From Turnera subulata (Eukaryota > Streptophyta > Magnoliopsida > Malpighiales > Passifloraceae): a stretch of DNA of 64,000 nt. The number at the start of each line of letters is the position of its first letter. Position 1 is the stretch's first letter. The stretch lies in NCBI GenBank assembly GCA_028386065.3, contig JAKUCV010004732.1, positions 4,209-68,208 of the forward strand. Reading direction: 5' to 3'. A program made the translations under genes and the position numbers. The notes below the pieces were generated by a model. It searched no databases. It worked only from the letters and a program-made list of their open reading frames with translations, and was not told where the DNA came from. This document shows, in pieces, positions 1 to 11,017 of the stretch.

Positions 1-3
1 AAT

Positions 4-170
4 ACCTCACACGACAACCATACACTGCCACAAGGCTTCACACCAGCAATGTCACATATAGTCAACAACTCAACAGTAGCAATATTCTCAACAACATCGA
101 TGGCAACAATTATCAACATAATTCATCACACAACAAACCATACACAGCCACAAAGTATCATACCAGCATC
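4..170. repeat. Two copies of a ~48-bp repeat, period ~119 bp, in LTR B
   Basis: Positions about 4-50 and 123-170 share the pattern of catacac(t/a)gccacaa followed by accagcat. The complete LTR-B copy at 53533-56458 does not show this repeat clearly, so it is probably specific to this copy or subfamily. Confidence 0.5.
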
Positions 171-820
171 ATTGGACTCAGTAAACAAACAGCAACTTGA
201 TATCACGGGATGTAAATAAATATTTACTTAACCTCACCTTAGCCGATTATCAAATACGGAATCCTCAACAGGTTCCAAAGCCGGTTCCACAGGATCTGCT
301 CGATATCACAACCTATACAACAAAACAATACATACACATAAATGCACATATTCGGTACTCTATGATGCCAAACTGCGTAATAACCCATCCCGGTTCTTAT
401 CCCTTATTATTTCCATTTACCGAAAATATTTACCGTACGTATTTCCGAATATAATTTCGGTACCATACTTTAATTAAAACTCTTTTTAAAATATATTTTC
501 ATAAAATAACTATAATTCCCAAAATAATAATTTCTTTAATTTTTCTGAAAATTATAATATATGTATATATTTTCCATAATATTTCTATAAAAATTATTAT
601 ACTTTCCAAAATATAATTCCAAGTATTATTATTTTTGGAAAACTCCATTTCCAGAAAGTATTTTCACATAAACTTATTTTCTGAAAATAAATACGAATTT
701 ATAAATACACATCTATATTTCCAACATACAACACTTTTCCAAACAATTACGTTACCAAAATAATTATATATTTCAGAAATATAAATCATGTATACCATAT
801 AATTTCTCCCAGAAAATAAT

Positions 821-822
<2 letters not shown>

Positions 823-861
<39 letters not shown>
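823..861. repeat. (TA)n microsatellite
   Basis: An uninterrupted run of alternating T and A inside the AT-rich part of LTR B. Confidence 0.9.
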
Positions 862-865
<4 letters not shown>

Positions 866-2371
866 CAGATTACTCATAATATACATATCATTTCCTATAA
901 ATTTATCATAAGTCAATAATTCTTTTATAGGTCATTTTCCAAAAATAATCATGTCATATAATTGTACCATATATACTCTAAAGGCTAGTAAAATGTGTTC
1001 CCAGAAAATGTATATTATATATTATTTCCAGAGAGTATACTTGATTTTATTTTATCTAATTTTATTTAATTCTATTATTATTTATTTATCATTCCTATTA
1101 TTAGGCAGGCTGGGCCATGAACAATGGGCCATTCAAGTCCATGCCCAAGCCTATGTTCCAGCCCACCCACACACACATGCGTAGTCCACAAAGCACAGCC
1201 CACCATGGCCCAAAACTAATACCCAAGCCCAACACCAACCATCAGCCCAAACAATAAAAACCTCACAACCCATAACAACATAGCCCAGCCCGAAAATAAC
1301 CCAACCCCAAACCCTAGAGAATTCGGGCCAACCCGTCACAAACGGGTCGACCCGCGTCTTCTCCATCACATGGCTCACCTTGGGTGAGTTCCGGCGGCGG
1401 CGCAGGGGCAGGATCGGATGGCATCACGAGGAGGTGATGGCGCGAGGAGGAAGAGGGCCACGGAGGCGTGGCTGCAGGCGGCGGCGGCAGTACGGGAAGA
1501 AGGAGACGGCGGAGGGGAGGCGCGTCTTCGTGTGCAGCAGAGAGGAGCTGCCGGCGATGCTTGGAGGGAGCGGCGGCTGCTGCTGCACCGGGGAGGAGGA
1601 GAAGGAGAAGAAGACGCAGGCGACGGCGTCGGGGTCGGCTGCGGCAGAAGGTGATGCTGGTGGTGGACGGCACGGGTGTGTGCTGCTGTGGTGGTGGTGC
1701 AGCGGGTTCACGGCGGACGAGTGTGGTGTAGGAGAAGAAGATGGTGGCTGGTGGTCACGGGTTGTTGTGGTGTGTGTGTGTCGGTAACGGCCGGTGGTGT
1801 CGGTCGGCGAGGGTGTTGTGTGGAAAGGAAAAGAGGTTGGTGGCCGGTGTGTGGTGTGTGGCGGTAAGGAGGAGCAGAGAGGCCGGAGGAAAAGAAAGTG
1901 AAGGAGAGAAAAAGAAAGAATAAGAAAGCAGAAGGAAACAAAGATGGGGAAGGAAACAAAGTTCACAAGCGCACAGGGGCTTCACGGGGCGAGTTCACGG
2001 GAGAGGCGGCCGTACTCACGCGGGAGCAGGAAAGGAGAAAAAGTAGAAAAAGGAAAGAAAAGAGAAAAGAGAAGAAAAGAAGTAAAGAAGAAGGTAGGGG
2101 CATAATTGTAATTTTCTGTCCCGAGTCAAAAAATATGACTTGGGCTCGGAAAATCCGATTATTTCTCCCGAGCATCGTCCAACTCTCGGAACTGAAAACC
2201 GAGGCTCGGTTAGTTAGGAAGATACTCCCGAGCACGGGAAAACTCTCGGTTTCGAAAAACGACTCCTGATTTACCTTGAATTAATTTCCCAAGATTAATT
2301 CAATAGTAAATCACGGTAAAACGACTTCTACAGTCCCGATAAAAATCAAAAATTTTACCCGGGCTGTTACA

Positions 2372-2899
2372 AGGCAGAAGTAACGTGTTTAGGGGTGGGT
2401 TTGGATTCGGGTTTGGAGCTTCGTCTGAACCATCGTCGTCCATCTTCACAGCACAAAGGAGTAAGGCAAGGGCTTGAATTGATTTGAGTCGTGGCTCCTC
2501 TGGGCTGCTCTCCTCCTCCCTTCTCCTTTCCCTTCTCTTCTTCTCTTCCCATCCTCCTCTTTGTTTTCTATTTATTGTCAACCCTTGATTATTTTTCAAA
2601 TATGTGGTTGGATATTTTTTTCTTTCTTGTTATCCACATTTAATTGTTAATTTTTTTAATTAATTGTGGATCACTGGTTTTTATTAAATATGTGTTTTTA
2701 TTAAATATGTGTTCTGCAATTGTTGTTTTGAGGATGTTGGTGAAAAGTCATGCTCCACGATTTTTACAAATGGTGAAGGAAGGTATTTTTTAGGATTTGG
2801 AGAGATGAGTGAGGAGGAACTGATGGAGGTTTGGACAGAAGGGGATCTGGAGAGATAAGCCAGTAGATTAGGATAAATTTATAATTTTTTGATACTAAA
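2372..2899. other. Unassigned spacer between two LTRs
   Basis: About 530 bases lying between the end of LTR B (2371) and the start of the gypsy element (2900). I see no convincing coding region. A short stretch near 2393-2425 (gggtttggattcgggtttgg) resembles the G/T-rich motif near 58640-58760. Confidence 0.4.
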
Positions 2900-4375
2900 T
2901 GAAACACCCGTGTCCCAATTTGCAAATAAAATACTTAATCAAAAGAAATTTACCAAAATACCCCTGAAACCCGGGACACGAAATCCAATACCCAAACATT
3001 ATCTGAAAATCGTAATAAAGCGAGATGTCATAAAGTACAAGAGAAAACCGGCTTATCAAGCCATAAGTCAACCCGGCATCCAGCCGAAACATCATCAGAT
3101 ATCAAATCCCGGCAACCCGCCGATAAAGTAATCAAAATCAATAATGACGTCTCAACAAAATCCAATGCAGTGGAAAGTAGGTTAAAATAAAAACAAGAAA
3201 AGAAGTGATATGCATGTCAGCTCTATGGATCCAACCGGGAGAGAAGCACAGCTACCTGCTGGGATATCCACGTCCGTACTTCAGAAAGGAAAGGAGAAGC
3301 TGCACGCTAACTAAGAGTCTGAAAAACAACGGTGGCGATTATGTGAGTCTCCTACTCAGTGAGCAGTATAAATCTAGTTATGTAGGTGTGCAAAGCAAGT
3401 TCGAAAGGAAAGTAGAGAGACAAGCACAAGTAAGCAAACACACAATAACCGGTACTAACATGCCAACAGCATATAAGCAATCAATTTTTGGTTTACATCT
3501 GTTTGTGTGTTAAGTTTTATTATTATATTTATTATTCAGGGCCCCCTACTGTGTGCGTCGAGCTCGGTCCCGTCTTATGAGACAACCAGGGAAAAAGCCC
3601 AATATAACCAGGCATAAAGCCCAAATATCACCATAGAGAGAGAGAGAGACAGAGAGAAAGAGGAGGTAGAAAGGGGGAGGTAGAAGGAGGGAGGTAGAAC
3701 CGGTCATCACAGACCCATATGCTAAACCGCATATACCATGCTATCCCGCATGCAAACCCGAGGGGTATCACTTCCTGCTCGAACCAACCGGTCATCAGCA
3801 CACAGTATCCTATCTTCTACTGTACATTATTCTTGTTCATACTTAAGAGTTCATGTGTGCCAAGAATTGTGATTTAACAGGGTTGTGTGAATTATCAACT
3901 CAATCAAGCATCCGGGTTTCCAACCCACAGTACATCACACAGATCACCCAAAATCACTCCACATGTTATATCCTATAACAATTTAAAAGTCATGCTCATT
4001 AGGCAACTAGTAACACACAGGCACACAATACAGATCATGGCATGTTAGCAAACAAGGCATGCAACTCAAACAAACCATTCTAGCAAGCACATGCATACAA
4101 ACATAAAAAGACTTATAAAGTCATCTCAACGAAGATTATCCTGTGGAGCTTTTCCCAAGACAGATCCTCCAGCTCCCGAGGTATTACCCGTGCCTGAATA
4201 CCGGCACACACAAATATTACAAAACAATTATAAAAAACCGTGCATGCATGATACTTATATGCTTAACTGAGTGAAACCCGACCCAAACTACCCGGTTAAG
4301 TAATTTCAAGGTCTAAGCCCAAAAGGGTATAACTCCTCACTAAAACTCCAAAAAGACAAGGATCTAGGGTTAACC

Positions 4376-4683
4376 GGGCTTAAGCCCATCTGAATTCAAG
4401 ATAACCTCTCGGGCCTAAAGCCCACTTCCACAAGTCTGCAATTATCCCGATTTATGAATTTGAGCTTAGAGCCCATTCCTTAAAGTCCATAACGAGTTTC
4501 TGGGCCTAAGGCCCATCTAAGTCCAAAACCGAATCCCGGGCCTAAAGCCCATTATGAAGTTGGGCTTAAAGCCCGTTACCCAAGTCCAAAGGTTATCCCA
4601 TTAAGTCATTGGGCCTCAAGCCCATATCTTAAGGTCCATCAAAGTCTTAAAGTCCTTAGAATTAGTTAGTTGGGCCTGGGCCC
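4376..4683. repeat. Array of eight GGGCY...RGCCC short palindromes in LTR A
   Basis: Seen at 4376, 4411, 4462, 4502, 4538, 4562, 4611 and 4672, each 12-13 nt, for example GGGCTTAAGCCC and GGGCCTGGGCCC. The same array recurs in the truncated LTR copy (about 12490-12810). One member differs by a base between copies (gagctt... here, gggctt... there). Confidence 0.85.
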
Positions 4684-5452
4684 GGTTTACCTAAATACCA
4701 TTCTAAGGTCACTCCCGAGCCCAAGTGTTCCCGGTCTATAGTTCTACCCGTGTCGGTAAGTTCCCGGCTACACACACTCACATCCCCGCACACGGTATTC
4801 CACTAAATATCTTTAATGTTTAAATGTACATGTTTTTCGAAACAACGAAGCATATACATAAAGTTGAACCCGGGACTAAGCTGGAATTACCGTGCAAAAG
4901 CAGAAAAGAAACTCCGTCCGCCGAAACAGTACCCGAGCCTTCGCCGGAAAAATCCCGAGCTCGTCGGATTCCGGTGAACTTCGTCGGAATCTCCACAACA
5001 GCACTGCCGCGTAAAGTTCGTATCCGTACACAAGAGACACCAGATTCATGAACCACACCCAAAATCAAACCCCAACAACAACTGCAACAATTCTACCAAG
5101 ATGTAAAGCATCCCACAAAAATCAATTCAACCCCTAACAACTACGGGAATACCGAAACGAATTGAAGAAGAGGGATGGGTAAATGAATTCTTACCCCGGG
5201 AAAGCAGACCCACCACTGCCGGTCGGAACCACCACCTGCAGAGAAACCCGCTCCGGCGAACACCAAAATAACCCGCAGTCGGACAACACCACACAACCAC
5301 CAAGCCGGACTGCCGCCACCATAAAACAACAACACAGCCTCAACATCCCCCGAAATAAACAAAGAAACGAATAAAAGGAAGGAGAGGCGAGGATGAGACT
5401 TACCGCGAACAGCGACGACGGCGCACACCTGAACTCAACCTCAAGTTCTCCG

Positions 5453-5475
5453 CCCCCCCCCCCCCCCCCCCCCCC
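5453..5475. repeat. Run of 23 C (23 G on minus strand)
   Basis: Uninterrupted homopolymer inside LTR A. The other LTR copy is truncated before this point, so it cannot be compared. Length may be affected by sequencing error. Confidence 0.9.
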
Positions 5476-5716
5476 GGTTCTCGTCACGTCGAGCCTTCTT
5501 CTTCGTTCGGTGACGACAGCAGCGGCGCAGAATCCAAAGGCGACGGCGGCTCGTCATGGACTCGACCTCGATGCCGCATAGAGGAAGAATTCGGGGCGGC
5601 GGCGGCGGCGTCGTGCGAGCGGGAGAATCAAAAGAAAGAAAGTGAAGCCAAGAGAGAAAGGGAACCGGGGTAGGTAACGATTTGGGGAAAGAGGGATTGT
5701 AGGAGAGGAGAAGAGG

Positions 5717-5830
5717 ATGAGGGAGAGAGAGAGAGAGAGAGAGAGAGGAAGAGAGGGGCTGCGGCGGAAGGAAGAGAGGAGAAAGAAGAAGGAAGAAAGG
5801 AAGAGAGAAAAGAAAAAAAGGAAGAGGGGA
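5717..5830. repeat. (GA)n and purine-rich block in LTR A
   Basis: Alternating GA from about 5717 to 5748, followed by a G/A-rich stretch. The long open frames here are low-complexity artefacts. Confidence 0.8.
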
Positions 5831-6130
5831 AGGGCGGCTAGGGTTGGCTGGCGCGTGGTCAACCCTGCCTGCTCAGTCAATTTTTTTTTTCCAAACTCAA
5901 AACGACGTAGTTTTAACCAGAACTACGGTAAACCCCGTGTTTCATCCCGAAACACGTTTTAATTCCAACGGAAGCCTTCCCCGCTATACTAACGACTTAA
6001 TACCGATATAACCAAGGTAAAATAATTTATTTTTCCTAGTCCAAACATACGGAAATTCCTCAAGGATAAAATTAGAATAAAATTCCAAAAATTCCAAAAA
6101 AATTAAATTATGAAAATCCGGGGCGTCACA

Positions 6131-6145
6131 GTTCTACCCCACTTA
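6131..6145 (-). other. Polypurine tract of the gypsy element
   Basis: On the minus strand AAGTGGGGTAGAAC ends directly against the LTR start TGTGACGCC. This is the expected position and composition for the plus-strand primer of reverse transcription. Confidence 0.8.
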
Positions 6146-6181
6146 AGAAAATTTCGTCCTCGAAATTGTAAGATATGAAAA

Positions 6182-9100
6182 TCAGAACAGATGTGGATAC
6201 TGGTCTCACATATGGGACTCAACCTCCCAAGTAGCCTCATTCGGAGAATGATGGCTCCATCTGACCCGAACCATAGGAATGGTACGACTCCTCAACTGCC
6301 GCACCTCTTAAGCCAAAATCTCTACCGGCTCCTCCACATAGGTCAAATCCTCAGAAACCTCCACCTCTGTCGGGGATACAACATGACCAGGATCAGAGCG
6401 ATAACGCCTCAGCATCAAAACATGGAATACATCATGTATGCGCGACAGCTCCTCCGGTAAAGCCAACCTGTAGGCCAGCGGACCAATCCGCTCCATGATC
6501 TCATAAGGACCAATATAACGAGGGCTCAACTTGCCCTTCCTCCCGAACCGGATAACACCTCTCCAGGGAGCAACACGGAGGAAAACTCTATCACCTACAC
6601 TGTACTCCATCTCCCGACGATGCTTATCAGCAAAACTCTTTTGCCGGTCTTGAGCAGCTCTCATGCACTGCTTAACCACCTCGATCTGATCAACAGTCTC
6701 CTGGACTAGGTCCGGACCAACCACCTCTCACAGACCTTCCTCATCCTAACAGATCGGACTACGACACTTCTGCCCATACAAAGCCTCATAAGGCGCCATA
6801 CCGATACTGGAATGATACCCGTTGTTATAAGCAAACTCAACCAACGGTAATGTCTCATCCCAAGATCCACTGAAATTGAGCACACAAGCTCTAAGCATAT
6901 CCTCCAGTGTCTGTATAGTCCTCTCTGACTGCCCATCGGTCTGCGGATGGAATACAGTACTGAAATTCAGCTTAGTACCCAAAGCTGACTGTAAGCTCTT
7001 CCAAAAGTGGAAAGTAAACCTCGGATCCCTGTCCGACACAGTGGATAGTGGAACTCCATATAGATGGACAATACCCGAAACATACAACCTCGCCAGCTTA
7101 TCCATTGTATCCGTCTGCTGAATCGGTAGGAAATGAGCTGACTTGGTCAATCTGTCAACAATGACCCAGATGGCATCATGTCGACCACGGGTCCTCGGTA
7201 ACACGATCACAAAGTCCATAGTGATATGCTCCCACTTCCACTGCGGAATAGTCAAAGATCTCAACTTGCCGGCAAGAGCCTGATGCTCGGCTTTCACCTG
7301 CTGACAAGTCATGCAACGAGCCACAAACTCCGCAACATCTTTCTTCATCCCGGGCCACCAATAATGACTCTTCAGGTTCTGGTACATTTTGGTGCTACCA
7401 GGATGCATAGCATACGGTGCATTATGCACTTCATCCATGATCCATCTCCTCAAATTATCGACATCCGGAATACACAATCGATCACCGGTCATCAAAGCAC
7501 CATCCTCCAGAACATAGAAACTAGAACTCTCTCCACCGAGAGCCTTATCCCGCAACTCCACTAGATGAGGATCACCAAACTGCAACTCCATGATCTTATC
7601 CCGCAAGGTCGGCCGGATGCTCAAACTGGCTAACAACGCCCAGTAACATCCACCTCCAACTGTGCATCCAACGACCTCAGCTCCACCAAGGAAGGCAAAG
7701 CATAAGAAACCGGGTCCTCATCCGCAGAAGCCACTCTCTTCCGGCTCAATGCATCTGCAACACCATTGGTCTTGCCTGGATGGTACTCGATAGTACAATC
7801 ATAATCCTTCAGAAGCTCAATCCAACGTCTCTGCCTCATATTAAGCTCCCTTTGGGTCATGATGTACTTTAAACTCTTATGATCTGTGAAAATTCGACAC
7901 TTCTCACCGTACAGATGGTGTCTCCAGATTTTCAAAGCAAAGACCACAGCAGCTAACTCCAGATCATGGGTCGGATAGTTCCTCTCGTGAGTTCTCAACT
8001 GCCTTGAGGCATAAGCAATCACCCGACCCTCCTGCATCAAAACATATCCCAAGCCCAAACCAGAAGCATCACTGAACACCGTGTACTCCACTCCGGGTCT
8101 CGGAACAGTCAAAACTGTTGCAGAAGTCAACCGACTCTTCAACTCCTCAAAACTTTTCTAACAACGGTCATCCCAAACAAAAGTACAGTCTTTACTCAAC
8201 AGCTTAGTCATGGGACCCGCTATTAAGGAAAAACCCTCAATGAACCTCCAGTAGTAACCAGCAAGTCCAAGAAAACTCCGTATCTCCGATACACTCTTCG
8301 GTGGCTCCCAATCTCTGACTGCCTTAATCTTGGCCGGGTCCACCTTAATGCCTTCACCGGACACAATATGCCCAAGGAATGCGATCTCATCCAACCAAAA
8401 CTCACACTTGCTGAGCTTGGCATAGAGCTGTTCTTCTCTCAACCTTTGCAAAACCTGTCCCAAGTGGTCCTCATGTTCGGCCTTACTACTCGAGTAGACC
8501 AGAATGTCATCGATGAACACTACCACAAACCGGTCCAGAAATTCATGGAAGACCTGTTGCATCATACACATGAACACTGCCGGTGCATTCGTCAGACCAA
8601 ATAGAACAACCACAAACTCATAATGACCATACCGAGTGCGGAATGCAGTCTTCGATATGTCTTACTCTGCAATCCGAACCTGATGGTAACCAGATCGCAA
8701 ATCGATCTTCGAGAATACAGATGCACCCTGCAACAGATCGAACAAGTCATCGATCCTAGGCAAAGGATACTTGTTCTTCACAGTCACCTTGTTCAACTGC
8801 CTATAGTCCACACACATCCGCATACTGTCATCCTTCTTCTTCACAAATAAGACCGGGGCACCCCAAGGTGAGATGCTCAGTCTAATGAAACCCTTATCCA
8901 ACAACTCCTCTAGTTGTTTCTTCAACTTTTGAAGTTCTGTCGAAGCCATTCTGTAGGGCGGTATAGAAATAAGTGCAACTCTCGGTACCAAGTCAACTGT
9001 ATACTCCACCTCCCACTCTGGAGGCAACCCAGGTAAGTCATCAGGAAATACATCAGGAAACTCCCGAACAATCGGAATATCCTCCACTCCAAGTACTGGT

Positions 9101-9738
9101 ACCGAAGAATCGACCACATGAGCTAGAAAAGCATCACAACCCTCTCGGATCATCCTGAAAGCTTGGATGGCCGAGATACAACACGCCGATAGGGCTCTTC
9201 GTTCTCCAACGAACACCAATCTACTGCCCAGCAGAGAAGAAAAAGACACCTCCCTGGCCCGATAATCAACTACTGCCTGGTGTCTGGACAACCAATCCAT
9301 GCCTAAAATAACATCAAACTCTCCCAAGTCCATGACAACAAGATCAGAAGGAAAACTCTCACTATCGTACTCTATCGATACCTCTCTACAAACTCGATCA
9401 ACAACTACTATACCACCAGTGGGTAAACGGACTCTCAGGGGTCTACTAAGATTGTCATCCTCTATGTTATGAGTGGTCATGAATGCACGTGATACAAAAG
9501 AGTGTGTTGAACCTGGATCAACTAAAGCATATGCAAACTGACCGAAAACTATAAATGTACCTACTATAACCTCTGGAGCATCAGCAGCCTCCTCCCGGGT
9601 GATGGCATAAACCCTAGGAGCTGCAGCACTCTGAGTCACACCCCTGCGGTTCGAAGCTCCAGAACCCCCACGACCTCGACCCTGCTGTCCGCCTCCCCTG
9701 TTCGGACCAGAAAAAACAGCACCACTGGCTACAAAACT
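6182..9738 (-). pseudogene. Ty3/gypsy pol polyprotein, inactivated
   Basis: Pol of the gypsy element: protease, reverse transcriptase, RNase H, integrase and a chromodomain-like tail that together copy and insert the element. Visible motifs, in order: protease [11 protein letters not shown] near 9525; reverse transcriptase with the FIDDILVYS active site near 8515; RNase H start [15 protein letters not shown] near 8085; integrase HHCC zinc finger (HPGS...CMTCQ) near 7410-7305; integrase core acidic residues in TMDF, SDRDP and [12 protein letters not shown]; tail ending TWEVESHM near 6210. Breaks: TAG after the gag segment (9739-9741), TAA 8662-8664, TAG 8158-8160, a 1-nt frameshift near 7637, TAG 6746-6748, TGA 6728-6730, TAA 6308-6310 and TGA 6206-6208. 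Most can be explained as single C-to-T or G-to-A changes. Confidence 0.92.
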
Positions 9739-10872
9739 CTACACTGTATACTGGGAACCACTGCCACCACTATCCTTAATCCACTTGTAACAAGATGACT
9801 TCAGGTGTCCCGGCTTATTGCAATACCTGCATGTACCCGAGAATCGTGCCGAGGAACCCCGTCCCTGAGATCCAGACTGATAGGACCGTCCTCCCGAGGA
9901 TCTGCCTGGTCCACCCTGATAGTTCTGCCCTCGGGACTTCTTCGAACCTCGGTAAGAAGAACCCTGTCCACCAGAATAATCTGCATCTCTGGCATCAGAG
10001 TAATGTCTCTTCTGTCCAGAAGCAGATGACTGCTTCCTCTGCTCGGCTATCCGAGTCTCCTTCCCGATCAATTGAACTCTCTCAGCATCAAAAGCAGCCT
10101 CACAAACTGCCTTCCAAGTCTTGTGCCCTCCACCAGCCACAGCTAACGCCAACTCTGTACGTAAACCGTTAACAAACCGCCTAGACTTAGTCACCTCATC
10201 GGGCATAAACTCCCTAGCATAAGAGAGAAGGATGCTGAACCGGATCCTGAATGCTGATACCGACTCCTCTAGTCCCTGCTTCACCTCAAGAAACTGCTTT
10301 TTCTGCTCCTCCAGAAAACCAACAGTGAGAAATTCCTTGTAGAATTTCTCCTTGAAATCCCCCCATGGCATCTCCACAGGCTTCGGTAGGTTAGCCACAA
10401 GTTCCTGCCACCATGTCAATGCATATCCCGTGAACTTATGTGCCGCAAATCGAGCCCTGTGCTCAGGTGCACAAGTGAACTTCTCTAGGACATTCTCCAC
10501 CTGGTGAAACCAATCATCAAACTCCTTGGCTTCGCCCTCCTCACCAGAGAATTCCTTGACCGCAGACTTATCCATGTGCTTATACCCGCTCTCCACACCA
10601 CCTGCCGCAGCAGGTGCTACCGGTTGGGCACCCTGCTGCTGCTGCTAAAACTGCTGGAACTGTTGCCACTGCAAGAAAGCCTGATACTGCTGGAACGCTG
10701 GGTCCACAACAGGTGGTACGGGTGGCACAACATTCAGTTCTCCTCCACCTGCAGCGTTATTCCCTGCTGCATTATTGTTCCCCTGCCCAACGGGAACCTG
10801 CATCATCGACACATTGTCGGAGACATGAGTAGCGGCGCCATCCTCAGCATTATGCTGCCCCTGGTGATCCAT
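9739..10872 (-). pseudogene. Ty3/gypsy gag, in frame with pol, one internal stop
   Basis: Nucleocapsid-type gag that packages element RNA into cytoplasmic particles. The ATG at 10872 starts MDHQGQHNAEDG. A TAG at 10645-10647 falls in a poly-glutamine run and looks like a mutated CAG. Downstream, in the same frame, come the retrotransposon gag core (DDWFHQVENVLEKF, about 10525) and a basic glycine/serine-rich region with a CCHC zinc knuckle (CRYCNKPGHLKSSC, about 9800). The TAG at 9739 separates it from pol; the frame continues, so gag and pol were probably one polyprotein. Confidence 0.9.
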
Positions 10873-10999
10873 ATCAACGCCTATATGAATGCAAATGGGT
10901 CAAAAACACTTTTAAAGTTATAAATCTGGAAACAGGCTTAAACACAGAAATCACTTTGAAAACAAGGTTTAAAACACTTTTAAAACCAAGGATCTGAAG

Positions 11000-11017
11000 C
11001 CTGCTCCGCTACCAAGC
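11000..11017 (-). other. Primer-binding site of the gypsy element
   Basis: On the minus strand GCTTGGTAGCGGAGCAGG follows the LTR end directly. TGGTAGCGGAGC resembles the usual plant initiator-Met tRNA site TGGTATCAGAGC with three differences. Confidence 0.75.

Larger units (their letters stand above)
1..2371 (-). mobile_element. LTR of gypsy-like family B, partial (runs off window start)
   Basis: On the minus strand the right edge reads TGTAACAGCCCGGG, a usual plant LTR start. The last 150 bases (about 2230-2371) nearly match 56310-56458, the same edge of a complete LTR. Further matches include 240-430 against 54565-54740 and the 1150-1330 stretch rich in 'agccca' against 55300-55440. The complete copy is 2926 bp, so this one should continue left of the window. 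A GC-rich part (1380-1800) gives many long overlapping open frames on both strands; these are composition artefacts, not genes. Confidence 0.8.
2900..6130 (-). repeat. 3' LTR (family A), complete, 3231 bp
   Basis: In element orientation it begins TGTGACGCCCCGG (at 6130) and ends GGGTGTTTCA (at 2900), so it has TG...CA ends. Positions 2900-4941 match 11018-13065 almost base for base. It contains a (GA)n run (3634-3650), a hairpin-rich block (4376-4683), a 23-C run (5453-5475), a second GA-rich block (5717-5830) and a GC-rich part at 5200-5640. Confidence 0.92.

Noticed and set aside
1314..1966. Several long overlapping open frames on both strands (up to 180 codons)
   Set aside because: They lie in the GC-rich part of an LTR, overlap in all frames and encode low-complexity proline, arginine and glycine runs; no domain.
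5141..5962. Open frames in LTR A near the C-run and GA-repeat
   Set aside because: Products of simple sequence and GC-rich LTR; not conserved domains.
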